From: CAVZVZ01 sp963778895
GTDB taxonomy: Bacteria; Actinomycetota; Acidimicrobiia; Acidimicrobiales; Acidimicrobilacustridaceae
NCBI GenBank assembly: GCA_963778895.1
Contig: CAVZVZ010000004.1
Span: forward strand, 1 to 64,000
Direction of reading: 5' to 3'
Length of the DNA stretch: 64,000 nucleotides
Below are positions 50,067 through 59,800 of the stretch, piece after piece. Under the pieces are notes generated by a model, which was not told where the DNA came from, ran no database searches, and was given only the letters and a program-made list of their open reading frames with translations. Made by a program: the position numbers and the translations under genes. Numbering within the stretch: the stretch's first letter is position 1; each line of letters opens with the position of its first letter.

Positions 50067-51023
50067 TGAGGATGGGCGCTGCAGTCACCCGATTGGACCT
50101 GGTCGAGGTCCGAGAACCATCCGCACGCTTGCTCCGTCAACCAGACGTGCATCATGGGCGGTGTGGCGAAGTAGATGCTGTCGGCAGGACACCCGGCCTG
50201 GCCCGTGCTCGTGGTGCCTACGACGCGAATCGGATCGAGCTTCCAACACAGGTTGGTGTGGATGTGCCACGGCGTCTGCGGCGTGTTGAACGCAGCTGGC
50301 ACGTTGTCCATCGTCTGTCCGATGGGAAGCAGGTACATGCCGGAGACCAGTGTGCGGGTGTTCCCGGACACCTGGTAGACGAGTGCTTCGATCGTCGACG
50401 GTGTCAGCACCTGCGGGCTGTTGAGGTATGAGTTGTTGATGTAGTGCTCGAACCCCGTGGCCGAGTCACCGATCGACGAGTAGCCCGCCGCGATGGCGGC
50501 GTTGACGTCATTGAACCGAGGTGAGATCCACGCCTGCGTGGCGGCCAGCAGATCGAGCTGCGTCTGCGTGTACGTCGGCGGATCGGTCGGATGCTCGTGG
50601 GTGGGCTCGCCCGGAGTGCAGTCGACATGGCAGTGCGTCGGGTCCTCGGGTGTACCGGGCGCACAATCGGTATGGCAATGCGACGGATCTTCTTCGGTGG
50701 TGCCGTCGGTGTGATCGTGCGTCGGCGGTGCCGTCGGTGTGATCGTGAGCCGCGGTGCCGTCGGTGTGATCGTGAGCCGCGGTGCCATCGGTGTGATCGT
50801 GAGCCGCGGTGCCATCGGCGTGATCGTGAGCCGCGGTGCCATCGGCGTGATCGTGCGCGGCGGTGTCGTCGGTATGGGTGTGGGTGTCAGGCGCCGCCAC
50901 CGTGAGGTTCTCCGACGATGCCAGCTCCGCCGAGTTGGTCGCCGGGGTCCGACCCACGACGAGCACCACCACCATCAGCGCCATGAGGCCGACGATGCAC
51001 GCAAACCCGCCCCGGATCTTCAT
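50063..51023 (-). CDS. Secreted His-rich repeat protein with Cys/His metal-binding region, one frameshift
   Basis: ATG at 51023. Signal/anchor ACIVGLMALMVVVLVVG. Then a 9-residue unit TAAHDH(A/T)DG repeated five to six times, a Cys/His segment (HCHTDCAPGTPEDPTHCHVD, CTPGEPTHEH), and a C-terminal domain of ~150 residues with GYSSIGDSATGFEHYINNSY, ALVYQVSG, TPWHIHTNLCWKLDPI, MMHVWLTEQACGWFSDLD. The frame slips inside repeat unit 50699-50726, which is 28 bp while the others are 27. The protein probably binds Cu, Zn or Ni outside the membrane. It heads the operon with the Fe-dependent oxygenases. Confidence 0.8.
50699..50861. repeat. 27-bp tandem repeats coding for TAAHDHxDG
   Basis: Five 27-bp units (50727-50861) plus a first 28-bp unit (50699-50726). 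On the + strand each reads GGTGCC(G/A)TCGG(T/C)GT then GATCGTGAGCCGC or a close variant. The extra base of the first unit causes the frameshift. Confidence 0.85.
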
Positions 51024-51155
51024 GTTCTGGAGCCCTCCCCCAAATGAGAACCTTTCGGGATCCTACCCCCAGGCCATGTCACACGGTGGCTCTACCTTCG
51101 GAGCCGAATTCTTGCGGGCCGAGCGGGCGGCGTGCGACCCACTAGCTTGACGAAG

Positions 51156-53080
51156 ATGGTGCGCAGGCTGGTGATTGCGCTGGCGGTCCTCGGGGTGGTC
51201 TTGGGCGGCGCTCGCGTGGCGGAGGCCGCGGAGATCCGTACCGATGTGGTGTGCGGTGGCGATCAGCAGCGACGCGGGGTCGTGGTCGAGAACGTGGGAT
51301 CGGCGACACCGGCCGAAGCTGCCGCCGTTGGTCGCTCCGTTTCCCGTCCCTACCGGCTTCGAACAGATCCACGACTACCAGGTCGCGGTGACCACTACCG
51401 CGGACGGCGGGGCCGACTTCGTCGAGACGATCCAGTACGACTTCGGTTCCACACCCGATCGTCACGGCATCCTGCGCGACCTTCGGCTCACCCAGCCGTG
51501 CAACGACCAATGGCAGCGGGTGTACCCGATGACCAACCTCACCGTCAGTAGCCCGACGGGCGCTCCCACCGGCGTGAAGCTCGACTCCTCCAACGGCGTC
51601 ACCACGGCGCGCGTCGGCGACGCCGACAAGAACGTGCACGGCGTACAGACGTACGTCGTGCGTTACCACCTCGCCGGCGTGATCAACCGTTTCGCCGATC
51701 ACGACGAGTTCTACTGGAACGCGATCGGTCCGGACTGGGACGTCATGGTCTGGAACGGTGTCGTCCAGGTGACGCGGCCCGGCCCCACCGGTCCGCACCA
51801 CGTGCTTCTCCGGGCCGGTCGGATCCAAGATCGCTGTGCGACGCGGCCAACGTGAACGACGGCGTGGCCGGGTTCCAGCAGCAGAGCATCCCTCCGAGTT
51901 CGGCTCTCACCGTGGTCGTCGCCTACCCGCAGGACACGTTCACCGCCGCGCCCCGCTACTACAACGAACGCTGGTCGATCGACCGAGCGTTCACCCGCAA
52001 CGCGGTCACCGTCGGGGGTGCAGGTGCGTTGTTGGCCGTGGTTCTCGGCGGGGTGGCCGCCCTCGCGTACTCGGTCGGCCGCGACCGCAAGGCGGTGGGA
52101 TCGCCCACCGACGTCGCCTTCGCCGCCGCGGGAACCCCAGGGCGTGCGCGTCGGTCTGCTCGACCACGAAGGCTCGCCGGTCGACTTCGCACCCCCGGAC
52201 AACATTCGCCCGGCGCAGTTCGCGCTGGTCCGCAACGAGGAGGTCGGCAACACCGACGTCGCCGCGACCATCGTCGATCTGGCGGTCCGCGGCTATCTGC
52301 GGATCGAAGAGGTCGGCGAGAACAAGCGCCACCCCGACTACCGCCTCGTGCGCCTCCGCGAGCCGGACGCCAAGTTGCTCCCGTACGAGAACACGTTGTT
52401 CGGATCGCTCTTCATGGGCCAGAACGACGTCGTGCTGTCGCAGTTCGAGGATACCTTCGCGGCCAAGCTCGAAGCCGTGAAGAACATGGTGTACACCGAC
52501 GGCGTCGAACGCGGCTGGTTCTCGGAACGACCGGACAAGATCGTCCGGCGGTGGCGCGCCATCGGCTTCCTGCTCACGCTCGTCGGTGCCGGCGTGCTCG
52601 CCGCAGCCATCGCCTGGACGACGGTCGCACTGCTGCCCGATCCCGATCCTGGTGGGTGGGCTGCTCGTCTGGATGTTCGCCAAGCGCTTCCCGTCGCGCA
52701 CCGCGGCGGGCACCGGCATGCGGAGGCGAGCCAGCGGCTTCGAGATCTTCATGCGTGACTCCGAGGGCACTCGCGCCCGTTGGGCCGAGCAACGCAACAT
52801 CTTCTCGGAGTACCTGCCGTACGCCGTCGTGCTCGGGATCGCGACCAAGTGGGCCAAGACGTTCGAACCGCTCGGCGCGGAAGCCATGACCGGGACCACG
52901 GCGTGGTACATCGGCCGAGAGCCGTTCTCCGCCGATCGCTTCGGTCACGCCACCGAGAACTTCGCGTCGGCGGCGAGCTCGACGCTGTCGTCCGTGCCCC
53001 AGTCGAGCAGCGGATCGAGTGGGTTCTCGGGCGGCTCGTCCGGTGGCGGCGGAGGTGGCGGAGGTGGCGGCTCCTGGTGA
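51156..53080 (+). CDS. DUF2207 membrane protein, four or more frameshifts
   Basis: ATG at 51156. The signal RLVIALAVLGVVLGGARVAE is followed by the extracellular DUF2207 domain: VAVTTTADGGADFVETIQYD, FGSTPDRHGILRDL, VVRYHLAGVINRFADHDEFY, WNAIGPDWDVMV. Then a membrane helix (VTVGGAGALLAVVLGGVAAL), cytosolic RPAQFALVRNEEVGNTDVAA and TIVDLAVRGYLRIEEVGEN, two further helices, YLPYAVVLGIATKWAKTFEP, and a C-terminal Gly/Ser tail. The order is exact for the family. Breaks lie near 51325, 51820, 52130 and 52645. Function unknown. Confidence 0.85.
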
Positions 53081-53099
53081 GCCGACCGGCGTCGTGCGC

Positions 53100-53801
53100 T
53101 CAGGTTTGGCCGAGCTGTGGCAACAAGCCGAGCTGCACCGCGATGATCACGGCTTCGAGCTGGCTGTGCGCGCCGAGCTTGGCGAGGATGCGCTTCACGT
53201 GACCCCGGGCGGTGTGGATGCTCAAGCCCAGTTCGCGCGCGATGTTCGTCGGGTCGAGGCCTCGCCCGAGCAGCAACAGCACCTCGTGCTCGCGGGGCGT
53301 GAGGGGCATGTCCTCGGGTGGGATCGACGCCGGGGTCGGGGTCCCACCGACCGAACCAGCGGCCACGCCCGCCGCATGAAGCGCGGCGTCGCCGTCGACG
53401 AACAGCCGACCGCTCCATGTCGCGGTCGCCAGCGCGGCCACGTCTTCGAACGGCGTCTCCGGCGTCACGAGTCCGACCGCGCCGGCCCACCGGGCCTCGC
53501 GGATGGTCTCGATCGTCGGGTCGGCCGAGAGCACGATCACCGAGGTCTCGGGATCGAGGTCGCGAAAGGCCCGCACGGAGTTCCACACCCCGCCATCGGG
53601 TAGCGCGTCGCCGACGATGACCGCATCCACCGCGCCGGGTCGCAACATATCGATGCCATCGGCCAGCGTGGTCGCCACACCACAACACCGCAGCCCGGGC
53701 GCGTCCGTGACCCGGCGGTACAACTCTCCGCCGGTGGCCTCGTCGCTCACCACCACCAATACGTTCCTCACGACCGTCGCGATCTCCTCCTGCATCGTCA
53801 T
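53100..53801 (-). CDS. LuxR/NarL-family regulator with atypical receiver
   Basis: ATG at 53801. The receiver starts VLVVVSDEATGGELYRRV, has VDAVIVGDALPDGGVWNSVR with a candidate phospho-Asp, but the switch Lys is missing (GAVGLVTPETPFE in place of G-x-L-x-K). The HTH is normal: LTPREHEVLLLLGRGLDPTN, IARELGLSIHTARGHVKRIL. No kinase gene is adjacent. It may be an unphosphorylated or differently controlled regulator. It converges on the DUF2207 gene with a 19-bp gap. Confidence 0.85.
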   Translation of the reverse strand: MTMQEEIATVVRNVLVVVSDEATGGELYRRVTDAPGLRCCGVATTLADGIDMLRPGAVDAVIVGDALPDGGVWNSVRAFRDLDPETSVIVLSADPTIETIREARWAGAVGLVTPETPFEDVAALATATWSGRLFVDGDAALHAAGVAAGSVGGTPTPASIPPEDMPLTPREHEVLLLLGRGLDPTNIARELGLSIHTARGHVKRILAKLGAHSQLEAVIIAVQLGLLPQLGQT

Positions 53802-53857
53802 GAATTCACTCCTACCCAAAACGGACCGAGGTCAGAACTCGCATAGCTTGTGCGCCT

Positions 53858-54518
53858 GTGACCGAGCCCCGCGTGGCGCGGGCGTCCAGCCGCGCACCGT
53901 TGCCATCGTGGCTCTCGTGCTGGTCGTCGCCGTCTTGTCGGCGGTCGTGGGGTTACGTGCCCTCGGCGTCGGCCGACATCGACCTGCGGTGGCCCTCATC
54001 GGCGATTCGATCACCGCCAACCTCGAGAGCACCGCCCGGCACCAACTCGGCGATGAATACGCGCTCGCGGTCGACGGGAGGCCGGGCTTTCTCGCCGATC
54101 AGCAGCTCCCCGTCGTGGTCAACACGGCACGCTTCCCCTTCGACCAGGTGGTCATCAACCTGGGCACGAACGACGTCATGAACTCGGACCACGACCTCGA
54201 CGAAACGACTCGCGACGCTCGGTCAGATCACCGACGCCGTCGCCGGCATCGGTTGCGTGCATTTGGTCACGGTGAGCGAGGGCATGGTCAACGAGCACCG
54301 GCGACGCCGGACCCCGCGCTCGCCGGGTGAACGACGCCATACGAGAAATCGCCGCCGAACATCCGAACGTCCGAGTGATCGACTGGGCCACGATCGAACG
54401 CGACTTCGAGCGCGAGCACGGCGAGACGATCACCACCGACACGGTGCACCCCAACGATGTCGGTAACCGGGTGCTGGCCGACGCCTACGAGGCGTCGCTC
54501 GCCACCTGCTCGACCTGA
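53858..54518 (+). CDS. SGNH/GDSL-type hydrolase with N-terminal membrane anchor, frameshifted
   Basis: GTG at 53858. After a one-base break near 53880 comes PRTVAIVALVLVVAVLSAVV, a membrane segment, then VALIGDSITANLESTARHQL (block I, G-D-S), VVINLGTNDVMNSDHDLDET (block III, G-x-N-D) and, after two more breaks near 54220 and 54315, ITTDTVHPNDVGNRVLADAY (block V, D-x-x-H). The catalytic residues are complete. A related but distinct SGNH lipoprotein is at 59801. It overlaps the convergent clpP by 34 bp. Confidence 0.8.
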
Positions 54519-55119
54519 TCTTGGGGCACGGCGTGGAGCACGGCGGCCGCTGATCACCTCGTCGACCAACCCGTACTTCACCGCGTCGTCGCCGCGGAGG
54601 ATGAAGTCGCGATCCATGTCGGTGACGATGCGCTCGCCGATCCTGACCCGTGCGCTCGGTCAGGATGTCGACCATGCGATTGCGCATGTCGACCATCTCC
54701 CGCACCTGGATCTCGATGTCGGTCGACTGACCCTGCGCGCCGCCGTGAGGTTGATGCACGAGCACGCGCGCGTTGGGCAGGGTGAACCGCTTGCCGGCCG
54801 CGCCGGCCGCGAGGAGCACGGCCGCCGCCGATGCGGCCTGGCCGACACAGATCGTCGCCACGTCCGGACTGACGAACTGCATGGTGTCGTGGATGGCGAA
54901 CAGCGCAGTCATGTCACCGCCGGGGGAGTTGATGTAGAGGCTGATGTCGCGTTCGGGGTCGGCGGCCTCGAGGTGGATCAACTGGGCGATCACCAGGTTC
55001 GCGACGACGTCGTCGATGGCCGAGCCGAGGAACACGATGCGCTCACCCAGCAGGCGGCTGAAGATGTCGTAGGCGCGCTCGCCCCGGTCCGTCGTCTCGA
55101 TCACCGTGGGTACCAGCAT
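54485..55119 (-). CDS. clpP: ATP-dependent Clp protease proteolytic subunit, frameshifted
   Basis: ATG at 55119. RGERAYDIFSRLLGERIVFL, DISLYINSPGGDMTALFAIH, TICVGQAASAAAVLLAAGAA (nucleophile Ser) and ARVLVHQPHGGAQGQSTDIE (His), then after a break near 54650 VTDMDRDFILRGDDAVKYGL (Asp) and VDEVISG, and after another near 54545 VLHAVPQDQVEQVASDAS and the stop. It is a complete ClpP core (~210 residues). Such an essential-type gene carrying two breaks argues for sequencing error. Its start is 85 bp from the divergent SRPBCC gene, with shared operators between. Confidence 0.88.
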
Positions 55120-55136
55120 CTCCGGGCCTCCGTTTG

Positions 55137-55154
55137 TGCAACTGATTGGTTGCA
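55137..55154. promoter_or_regulatory. Operator copy A between clpP and SRPBCC-ArsR
   Basis: TGCAAC-TGATTG-GTTGCA, 6-bp inverted arms. A second copy lies at 55184-55199. The shared core GCAACTGAT-GGTTGC suggests two sites for the ArsR protein encoded at 55569. Confidence 0.65.
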
Positions 55155-55157
55155 GGT

Positions 55158-55170
55158 GAGGGTAACCCTC
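55158..55170. promoter_or_regulatory. Central 13-bp palindrome between the two operators
   Basis: GAGGGT-A-ACCCTC, exact 6-bp arms around one base, between operator copies A and B. It may be a separate protein site or a promoter element. Confidence 0.4.
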
Positions 55171-55183
55171 GCCGATCCGATCC

Positions 55184-55199
55184 GCAACTGATAGGTTGC
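55184..55199. promoter_or_regulatory. Operator copy B upstream of SRPBCC-ArsR
   Basis: GCAAC-TGATAG-GTTGC, matching copy A at 15 of 16 core bases and ending 4 bp before the ATG at 55204. Binding would block a near-leaderless transcript. Confidence 0.65.
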
Positions 55200-55203
55200 A
55201 CGT

Positions 55204-55572
55204 ATGCACATCACCCGAGAAGTCGTCCTCGACGCCGACCTCGACGAGGTCTGGAACGCCCTGATCGACCGCGACCAGCGGGCCGACTGGCTCGATGACG
55301 ATCGCCCCCTGCAGATCCTCCACGCCGACACCGGTCGCAGCCTCACGTGGCGATGGACACGCCCGATCCCCACGGCGTCGAGAGCACGGTCGACGTCGCA
55401 GCTCGAAGCGACCGAGGACGGACGCACCCGCCTCACGGTCGTCGAGCGCGCGACCGCGGCCGCCCACTGCACGCTCGACCAGGCCGTGATCGACGTCGAG
55501 GCGTGGGATCGACGGCTACTCGGCCTCGAACTGCGCTGCATGGTGCGCGCCACGGCTCCTGCTCTCGTGTGA
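55204..55572 (+). CDS. SRPBCC-fold protein, compensated frameshift
   Basis: 122 residues: MHITREVVLDADLDEVWNAL, IDRDQRADWLDDDRP, TRLTVVERATAAAHCTLDQA. Between ~55360 and ~55405 the reading is garbled. One frame over, DPHGVESTVDV appears, which is what a START-fold protein should show, so a base is wrong on each side. It binds an unknown hydrophobic ligand. It overlaps the ArsR gene by 4 bp (GTGA). Confidence 0.75.
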   Translation: MHITREVVLDADLDEVWNALIDRDQRADWLDDDRPLQILHADTGRSLTWRWTRPIPTASRARSTSQLEATEDGRTRLTVVERATAAAHCTLDQAVIDVEAWDRRLLGLELRCMVRATAPALV

Positions 55573-55888
55573 GCGACGATCCCGTCTTCGCGGCGCTGGC
55601 CGACCCCACCCGGCGCGCCATCCTGCAACTCGTGGTCGACGAGGGCCCCGTCACCGCCACGAACGTGTCGGCGCGCGCCTACCGATCAGCCGCCAAGGTG
55701 TGGCCAAACATCTCGGCGTGCTCCGCGACGCGGGACTGGTGCACGCCGAACGTCTGGGACGCGAGACGCGATTCGAGGCATCGCTCGCCCCGCTCGACGC
55801 CGTTTCGGCGTGGGTCGACGGTGTGGGCGCGGCCTGGGACCGGCGCCTCGACCGCCTGGAGTCAGACGCTCAAGCGCCGATGACCTAA
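55569..55888 (+). CDS. ArsR-family repressor, one frameshift
   Basis: GTG at 55569: SDDPVFAALADPTRRAILQL, VVDEGPVTATNVSARLPISR (after correction near 55680), QGVAKHLGVLRDAGLVHAER, LGRETRFEASLAPLDAVSAW. Standard ArsR winged helix without a metal site. It is the second ArsR-SRPBCC pair of the window. Here the order is reversed (SRPBCC first) and the sequences are unrelated in detail. It overlaps the convergent cupin gene by 4 bp. Confidence 0.82.
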
Positions 55889-56352
55889 GTGCCGATGACA
55901 TCGGGCGCGGCAGCCCCTGCGCCTCGCACAGCAAGAAGTACGAGTCGCGGATGAAGCCGGCGTCGTAGACGCTCTCCACGTTGCCGTCGGCGTCGAGGTT
56001 GAGGTTGGCACCGCGAATGGCGAACCACACGTCGGTCACCTCGGTGTTCTCCGCGGGAACGATCAACGTGTGCACCGACCCGGCCGGCTCGAACAGGTAC
56101 GAGCCGGCCGTGTTCACCTCTTCGGGGTACTCCTCGTACTTCCACGCACCCGACTGGGTGAAGGCGTACACCTCACCGGTGTGCTTGTGCGTCGGCACTC
56201 GGTAGCCCGGGTTGGAAGTGATTGCGAATCACCCACAGCCCGGACTCGATGTCGACCTGGAGCAGTTGCAGGGTGCTGCCCTCGCCGATGTCGACGAACG
56301 GCAGCTCTTCTTCCCCACGGTGCAGCGCACGGGGGATGTCAACGATGGCCAT
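55885..56352 (-). CDS. Cupin, 2,4'-dihydroxyacetophenone dioxygenase-like, frameshifted
   Basis: ATG at 56352: MAIVDIPRALHRGEEELPFV, LQLLQVDIESGLWVIRNHFQ, PG; then after a break near 56205 VPTHKHTGEVYAFTQSGAWK, FEPAGSVHTLIVPAENTEVT, DVWFAIRGANLNLDADGNVE. Two cupin motifs (H-x-H-x4-E and G-x5-P-x-x-x-H) supply the metal ligands. A second break near 55905 changes the last residues to PDVIGT. Such proteins are non-haem iron or manganese dioxygenases of aromatic side chains. Confidence 0.78.
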
Positions 56353-56375
56353 GGCGACCATGGTGGCACGAGCCG

Positions 56376-57172
56376 TCACCCGCCGCGCAGAATGTCGGGC
56401 GACTTGAAGGCCGTCCACCCCCGGTCGCACGTCAGCACCGCGCCGGTGAGGCTGCGGGCGTCGTCCGAGGCCAGGAACACGACGAGGTCTGCGATCTCCT
56501 CCGCGGTCTGCAGGCCCGGTGGCGTGGCCCCGCTCGAAACCGGCCCGGAGCTCGTCGCTCCCCCAGATCAAGCGCGTTCATGGGGGTATCGACGTAGCCC
56601 GGGCTGATCGCGTTCACCCGGATCCCGAGCGGCCCGCAGTTCGGGCGCCATCGACTGGGTCAGCAAGCGCGACACCGCCCTTCGACGCGGCGTAGCCGTC
56701 GAGCCCGCCCAGCGGGAGGTGCGCCATCGACGATGCGGTGTTGACGATCGCACCGCCACCGGCGGCCGCCATGACCGGCACGGCGTAGTGGCAGCAGTAG
56801 AAGACGCTCGACAGGTTGGTGGCGATCACCGATCCCAGAGCGCGGGGTCGACGTCGGGTGCGAACCCGTCGCGCCATCGGCAACGCGATACCGGCGTTGT
56901 TGTGCAGCACGTGCACGGAGCCGTAGGCCTCGACCGCGGCCGGCGACCAACTGCTCGCACTCGCTCGCCATCGCTCACGTCGGCGTGGACGTACGTCGCC
57001 GTTCCCGCCGTTCGTCGGTGACGAGCGCGACCGTCTCGGCGCCGCCGTCGTCGTTCACGTCCGACACGACCACCGAGGCACCGGCGCGGCCAAGGCGACG
57101 GCCGACGCCCGGCCCGAGCCCGGACCCGGCGCCGGTCACCACCGCGACCTTGCCGTCGAGGTTTGCTGTCAT
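56376..57172 (-). CDS. SDR-family dehydrogenase, five or more frameshifts
   Basis: ATG at 57172: NLDGKVAVVTGAGSGLG, ASVVVSDVNDDGGAETVAL (Asp favouring NAD), VHVLHNNAGIALPMAR, IATNLSSVFYCCHYAVPVMA, GGAIVNTASSMAHLPLGGLD (Ser), GYAASKGGV (Y-x-x-x-K), VNAISPGYVDTPMNALDL, and finally LTGAVLTCDRGWTAFKSPDI before the stop at 56376. All SDR landmarks appear in order but spread over all three frames, the heaviest damage in the window. About 260 residues. It follows nhaA by 10 bp. Confidence 0.78.
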
Positions 57173-57182
57173 CGCCGACTCC

Positions 57183-58379
57183 TCACTCGCTCGGGACGGC
57201 CTGCTTGGGCAGGCGGAAGATCAACAGCGTGCCGACCACGGCGGCCAGAAGCGAACCGGCGAGGATTCCCATCTTGGCGTCGTCGAGGACTTGGCCCTCG
57301 AACGCGAGCGACGCGATGAACAGCGACACGGTGAACCCGATGCCTCCGATGGCGCCCACGCGCGAACATGCCTCGCCATGTCGCGTCCTTGGGTAGCACC
57401 CCCAGCCGCAGTTTGTATGCGAGCCACGCGAACGATGTGATGCCGACGAACTTCCCGACGACGAGACCGACCACGATTCCCCGTGTCACGGACGACGTGG
57501 CCGCGTCCGACACCGTGGTGGTCGAGATGGCCACGCCGGCGTTGGCCAGCGCGAACAACGGCACGATCACGAAGCTCGTCCACGGATGCAGAATCCGTTC
57601 GAGGTACTCGACCACCGATTCGTCTCGGTTCCCCAGCGGCCTGGTCGGCGTCAGCAGGCCCACCGCAACACCCGCGATCGTGGCGTGGACACCCGACTCG
57701 TGGATCGTCAGCCACAACACGACACCGATCAGAGACGAACGGGAAGATGCGCGTGCACTCCGAGGGCTCGGAGCCCGATCATGGCACGCGAACGCGACGG
57801 CGCCCTCGAGCAGCCAGATGAACTCGATACCGTCCGTGTAGAAGAACGCGATGCACGAGGATCGCACCGATGTCGTCGACGATGGCGAGGGCGAGCAGGA
57901 ACAGCTTCAGCGACGGCGGGATGCGGCGGCTGAACAAGCTGAGGACACCGACGGCCATGGCGATGTCGGTCGCCATCGGGATACCCCAGCCGTCGTACCG
58001 GCGCCGGCGATTCAGGCTCAGGTAGAGCGCCGCGGGAACGATCATCCCGCCGACCGCGGCGATGGCGGGCAGCGACGCGCGCGGTGGATCGCGCAGCTCA
58101 CCCGTGACGAGCTCGCGCTCGATCTCCAGGCCGACGACGAAGAAGAAGAGCGTCATCAGGCCGTCGTTCACCCAATGCTGCAGGTCCATCGACACCGCGT
58201 GACTGCCGATGCCGATCGTCAGCTCGCGGCTCCACCACTCGGTGTAGGAGCTCTGCCAGGGCGAGTTGGCCCACACCAACGCCAGCAGCGGTGGCCGCGA
58301 GCAGCACCACCCCGCCCGCCGCCTCGGTGGCCAGGAAATCCCGCAGCGGCCGAAGTACGCGCCCGGCCGGTGCAGTCAT
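57183..58379 (-). CDS. nhaA: Na+/H+ antiporter NhaA, four or more frameshifts
   Basis: ATG at 58379 overlaps the epimerase-fusion stop by 4 bp. RPLRDFLATEAAGGVVLLAA, LVWANSPWQSSYTEWW, HWVNDGLMTLFFFVVGLEIE, RELVTGELRD, GIPMATDIAMAVGVLSLFS, LKLFLLALAIVDDIGAI (the D-D ion site), FIWLLEGAV, WLTIHESGVHATIAGVAVGL, WTSFVIVPLFALANAGV, TSFAWLAYKLRLGVLPK and a last helix ending RLPKQAVPSE. Full-length NhaA (~395 residues) exchanging Na+ for H+. The frame changes are one-base errors near 58300, 57860, 57745 and 57365. Confidence 0.87.
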
Positions 58380-59729
58380 GCCGGAACGCTAAACGACCCT
58401 CGTGGTGGGGCGTGCACCGGAAGCACCAACACCAGCAACGCGAGGAACGCCGGCCCCGCGGTGCCGAGCACGAGGCCGATGGTGTCGCCGGCCGGCATGT
58501 GATGCAGGTGCGCGGCATGGAAGATGCCGTGCGGGAATGGAGAACACGAGCCAGGCCAAGGCGGCGAGGCGCGCCGCCAACGGGCTGCGCATCGCGATCG
58601 CCACGAACGTGATGACGGCCAACGCCAGGTTGAAGGCCCCCACATCACGAACGAGGTGTTCGTTGAACGGCGGGTCCATCGCGACCCAGCCTCGACCGAA
58701 CGGGAACTCGTCGTAGAAGTACTGCGGTGCGAACAGCGCCTGCACACCGACGGCCAAGCCGCTGATGCCGAGGATCCACAACAACAACCGCGTGATGCCG
58801 CGCAGACCCCGGTCGCCGTAGCCGAGCTCGCGCACGAGTCCACGCAAGCCCGCGGCCGACCCGCCCGGGGCCGGACGCCACCCCGTCGCGTCCTTGTACC
58901 GCTGATTCGACACTCGGTTCGACGTCTCGAACAGGTCGCGGCTCGGACCGATGCCTTCGGCGCGTGGTCGAGGGGCCGCCAGAGCCGCTTGCGTCCCACG
59001 GCCGTCGCCAGGACCCCGTCGACCTGGCGCCGAGTCAGCAGGCCGTCGTCGACCACGTTGTACACGCCGCTCGGCGCGGTCACGGCGGTGGCGACCGCGT
59101 CAGCCGCGTCGTCGATCCGAATGAGCGGCTGGTAGCCGTCGGCCAGCCCCACCTCGGTCGAGAAACCGAGGCCGGCGGCGCGCACCTGACTCGCCGTAGT
59201 TGCTCGACGATGTTGAGAAACGGCCGAACCGCAGCACCACACCTCGGCCACCCGCCTCGCGAATCGCTGCCGGTGTTGGCCTCGGCCGTCTCGATGCCGG
59301 CGCTGAGGTCGTCACCGAGCAGCGCGGCTGTCCTCGTCGAGGAAGCGCTCGCCCCCGTCGGCGTAAGCGAACGTGAGAGATTCCTGCACGAATAGGCGCG
59401 CGCCGCGGCCAACCCCGCGTCGACGAGATAGCCACTCGCCTCGCGGCGCAGACGCTCGTTCTCGGCCCACGCCGCATCCCGGGCCGCCTTGGACGGCGGC
59501 GGGATGTGCGTCGCCAGGTTGATCACGATCTCGTGTCCCGCGACCGCACCGACCAGCGCCTCCGGATCGAACAAGCCCACCGTCGACCGACGCCGCACCG
59601 GCGCGCGCGGATCTGCTCCGCTCGTTCCGGCGTGCGGGCGACGACACTGACCTCGTGGCCCGCCGCGATCAGGCGTTCAACGGCCGGGCGGCCGATCACC
59701 CCGGTGCCCCCGCTGACGAAGATTCTCAT
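58376..59729 (-). CDS. NAD-epimerase fused to a four-helix membrane domain, frameshifted
   Basis: ATG at 59729: MRIFVSGGTGVIGRPAVERL, VGAVAGHEIVINLATHIPPP, WAENERLRREASGYLVDAGL, FVQESLTFAYADGGERFLDE, GVVLRFGRFLNIVEQLRR, YQPLIRIDDAADAVATAVTA, GVYNVVDDGLLTRRQVDGVL. This is an atypical extended SDR. After RYKDATGWRPAPG the frame runs straight into membrane helices (LRGITRLLLWILGISGLAVG, DVGAFNLALAVITFVAIAM, LAALAWLVFSI, LVLGTAGPAFLALLVLVLP), a DUF4345-like module, with GIFHAAHLHHMP between helices. ~450 residues. At least four breaks (59620, 59400, 59210, 58950). Confidence 0.75.
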
Positions 59730-59740
59730 ATCTCGGATAT
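59728..59740. promoter_or_regulatory. Small AT palindrome at the epimerase-fusion start codon
   Basis: ATATC-TCG-GATAT overlaps the ATG and is followed by TATATAACG. It is conspicuous in GC-rich DNA. A possible operator or -10 region, nothing more. Confidence 0.3.
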
Positions 59741-59800
59741 ATAACGTCCGTGATTAGGTGTCAAGGATTCCCCGGCCCCGGGCGATAGACACTGCGTGAT

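Noticed and set aside
50699..50861. Possible CRISPR array (regular ~27-bp repeats)
   Set aside because: Units are contiguous without spacers and code in frame for a His-rich peptide; no cas genes.
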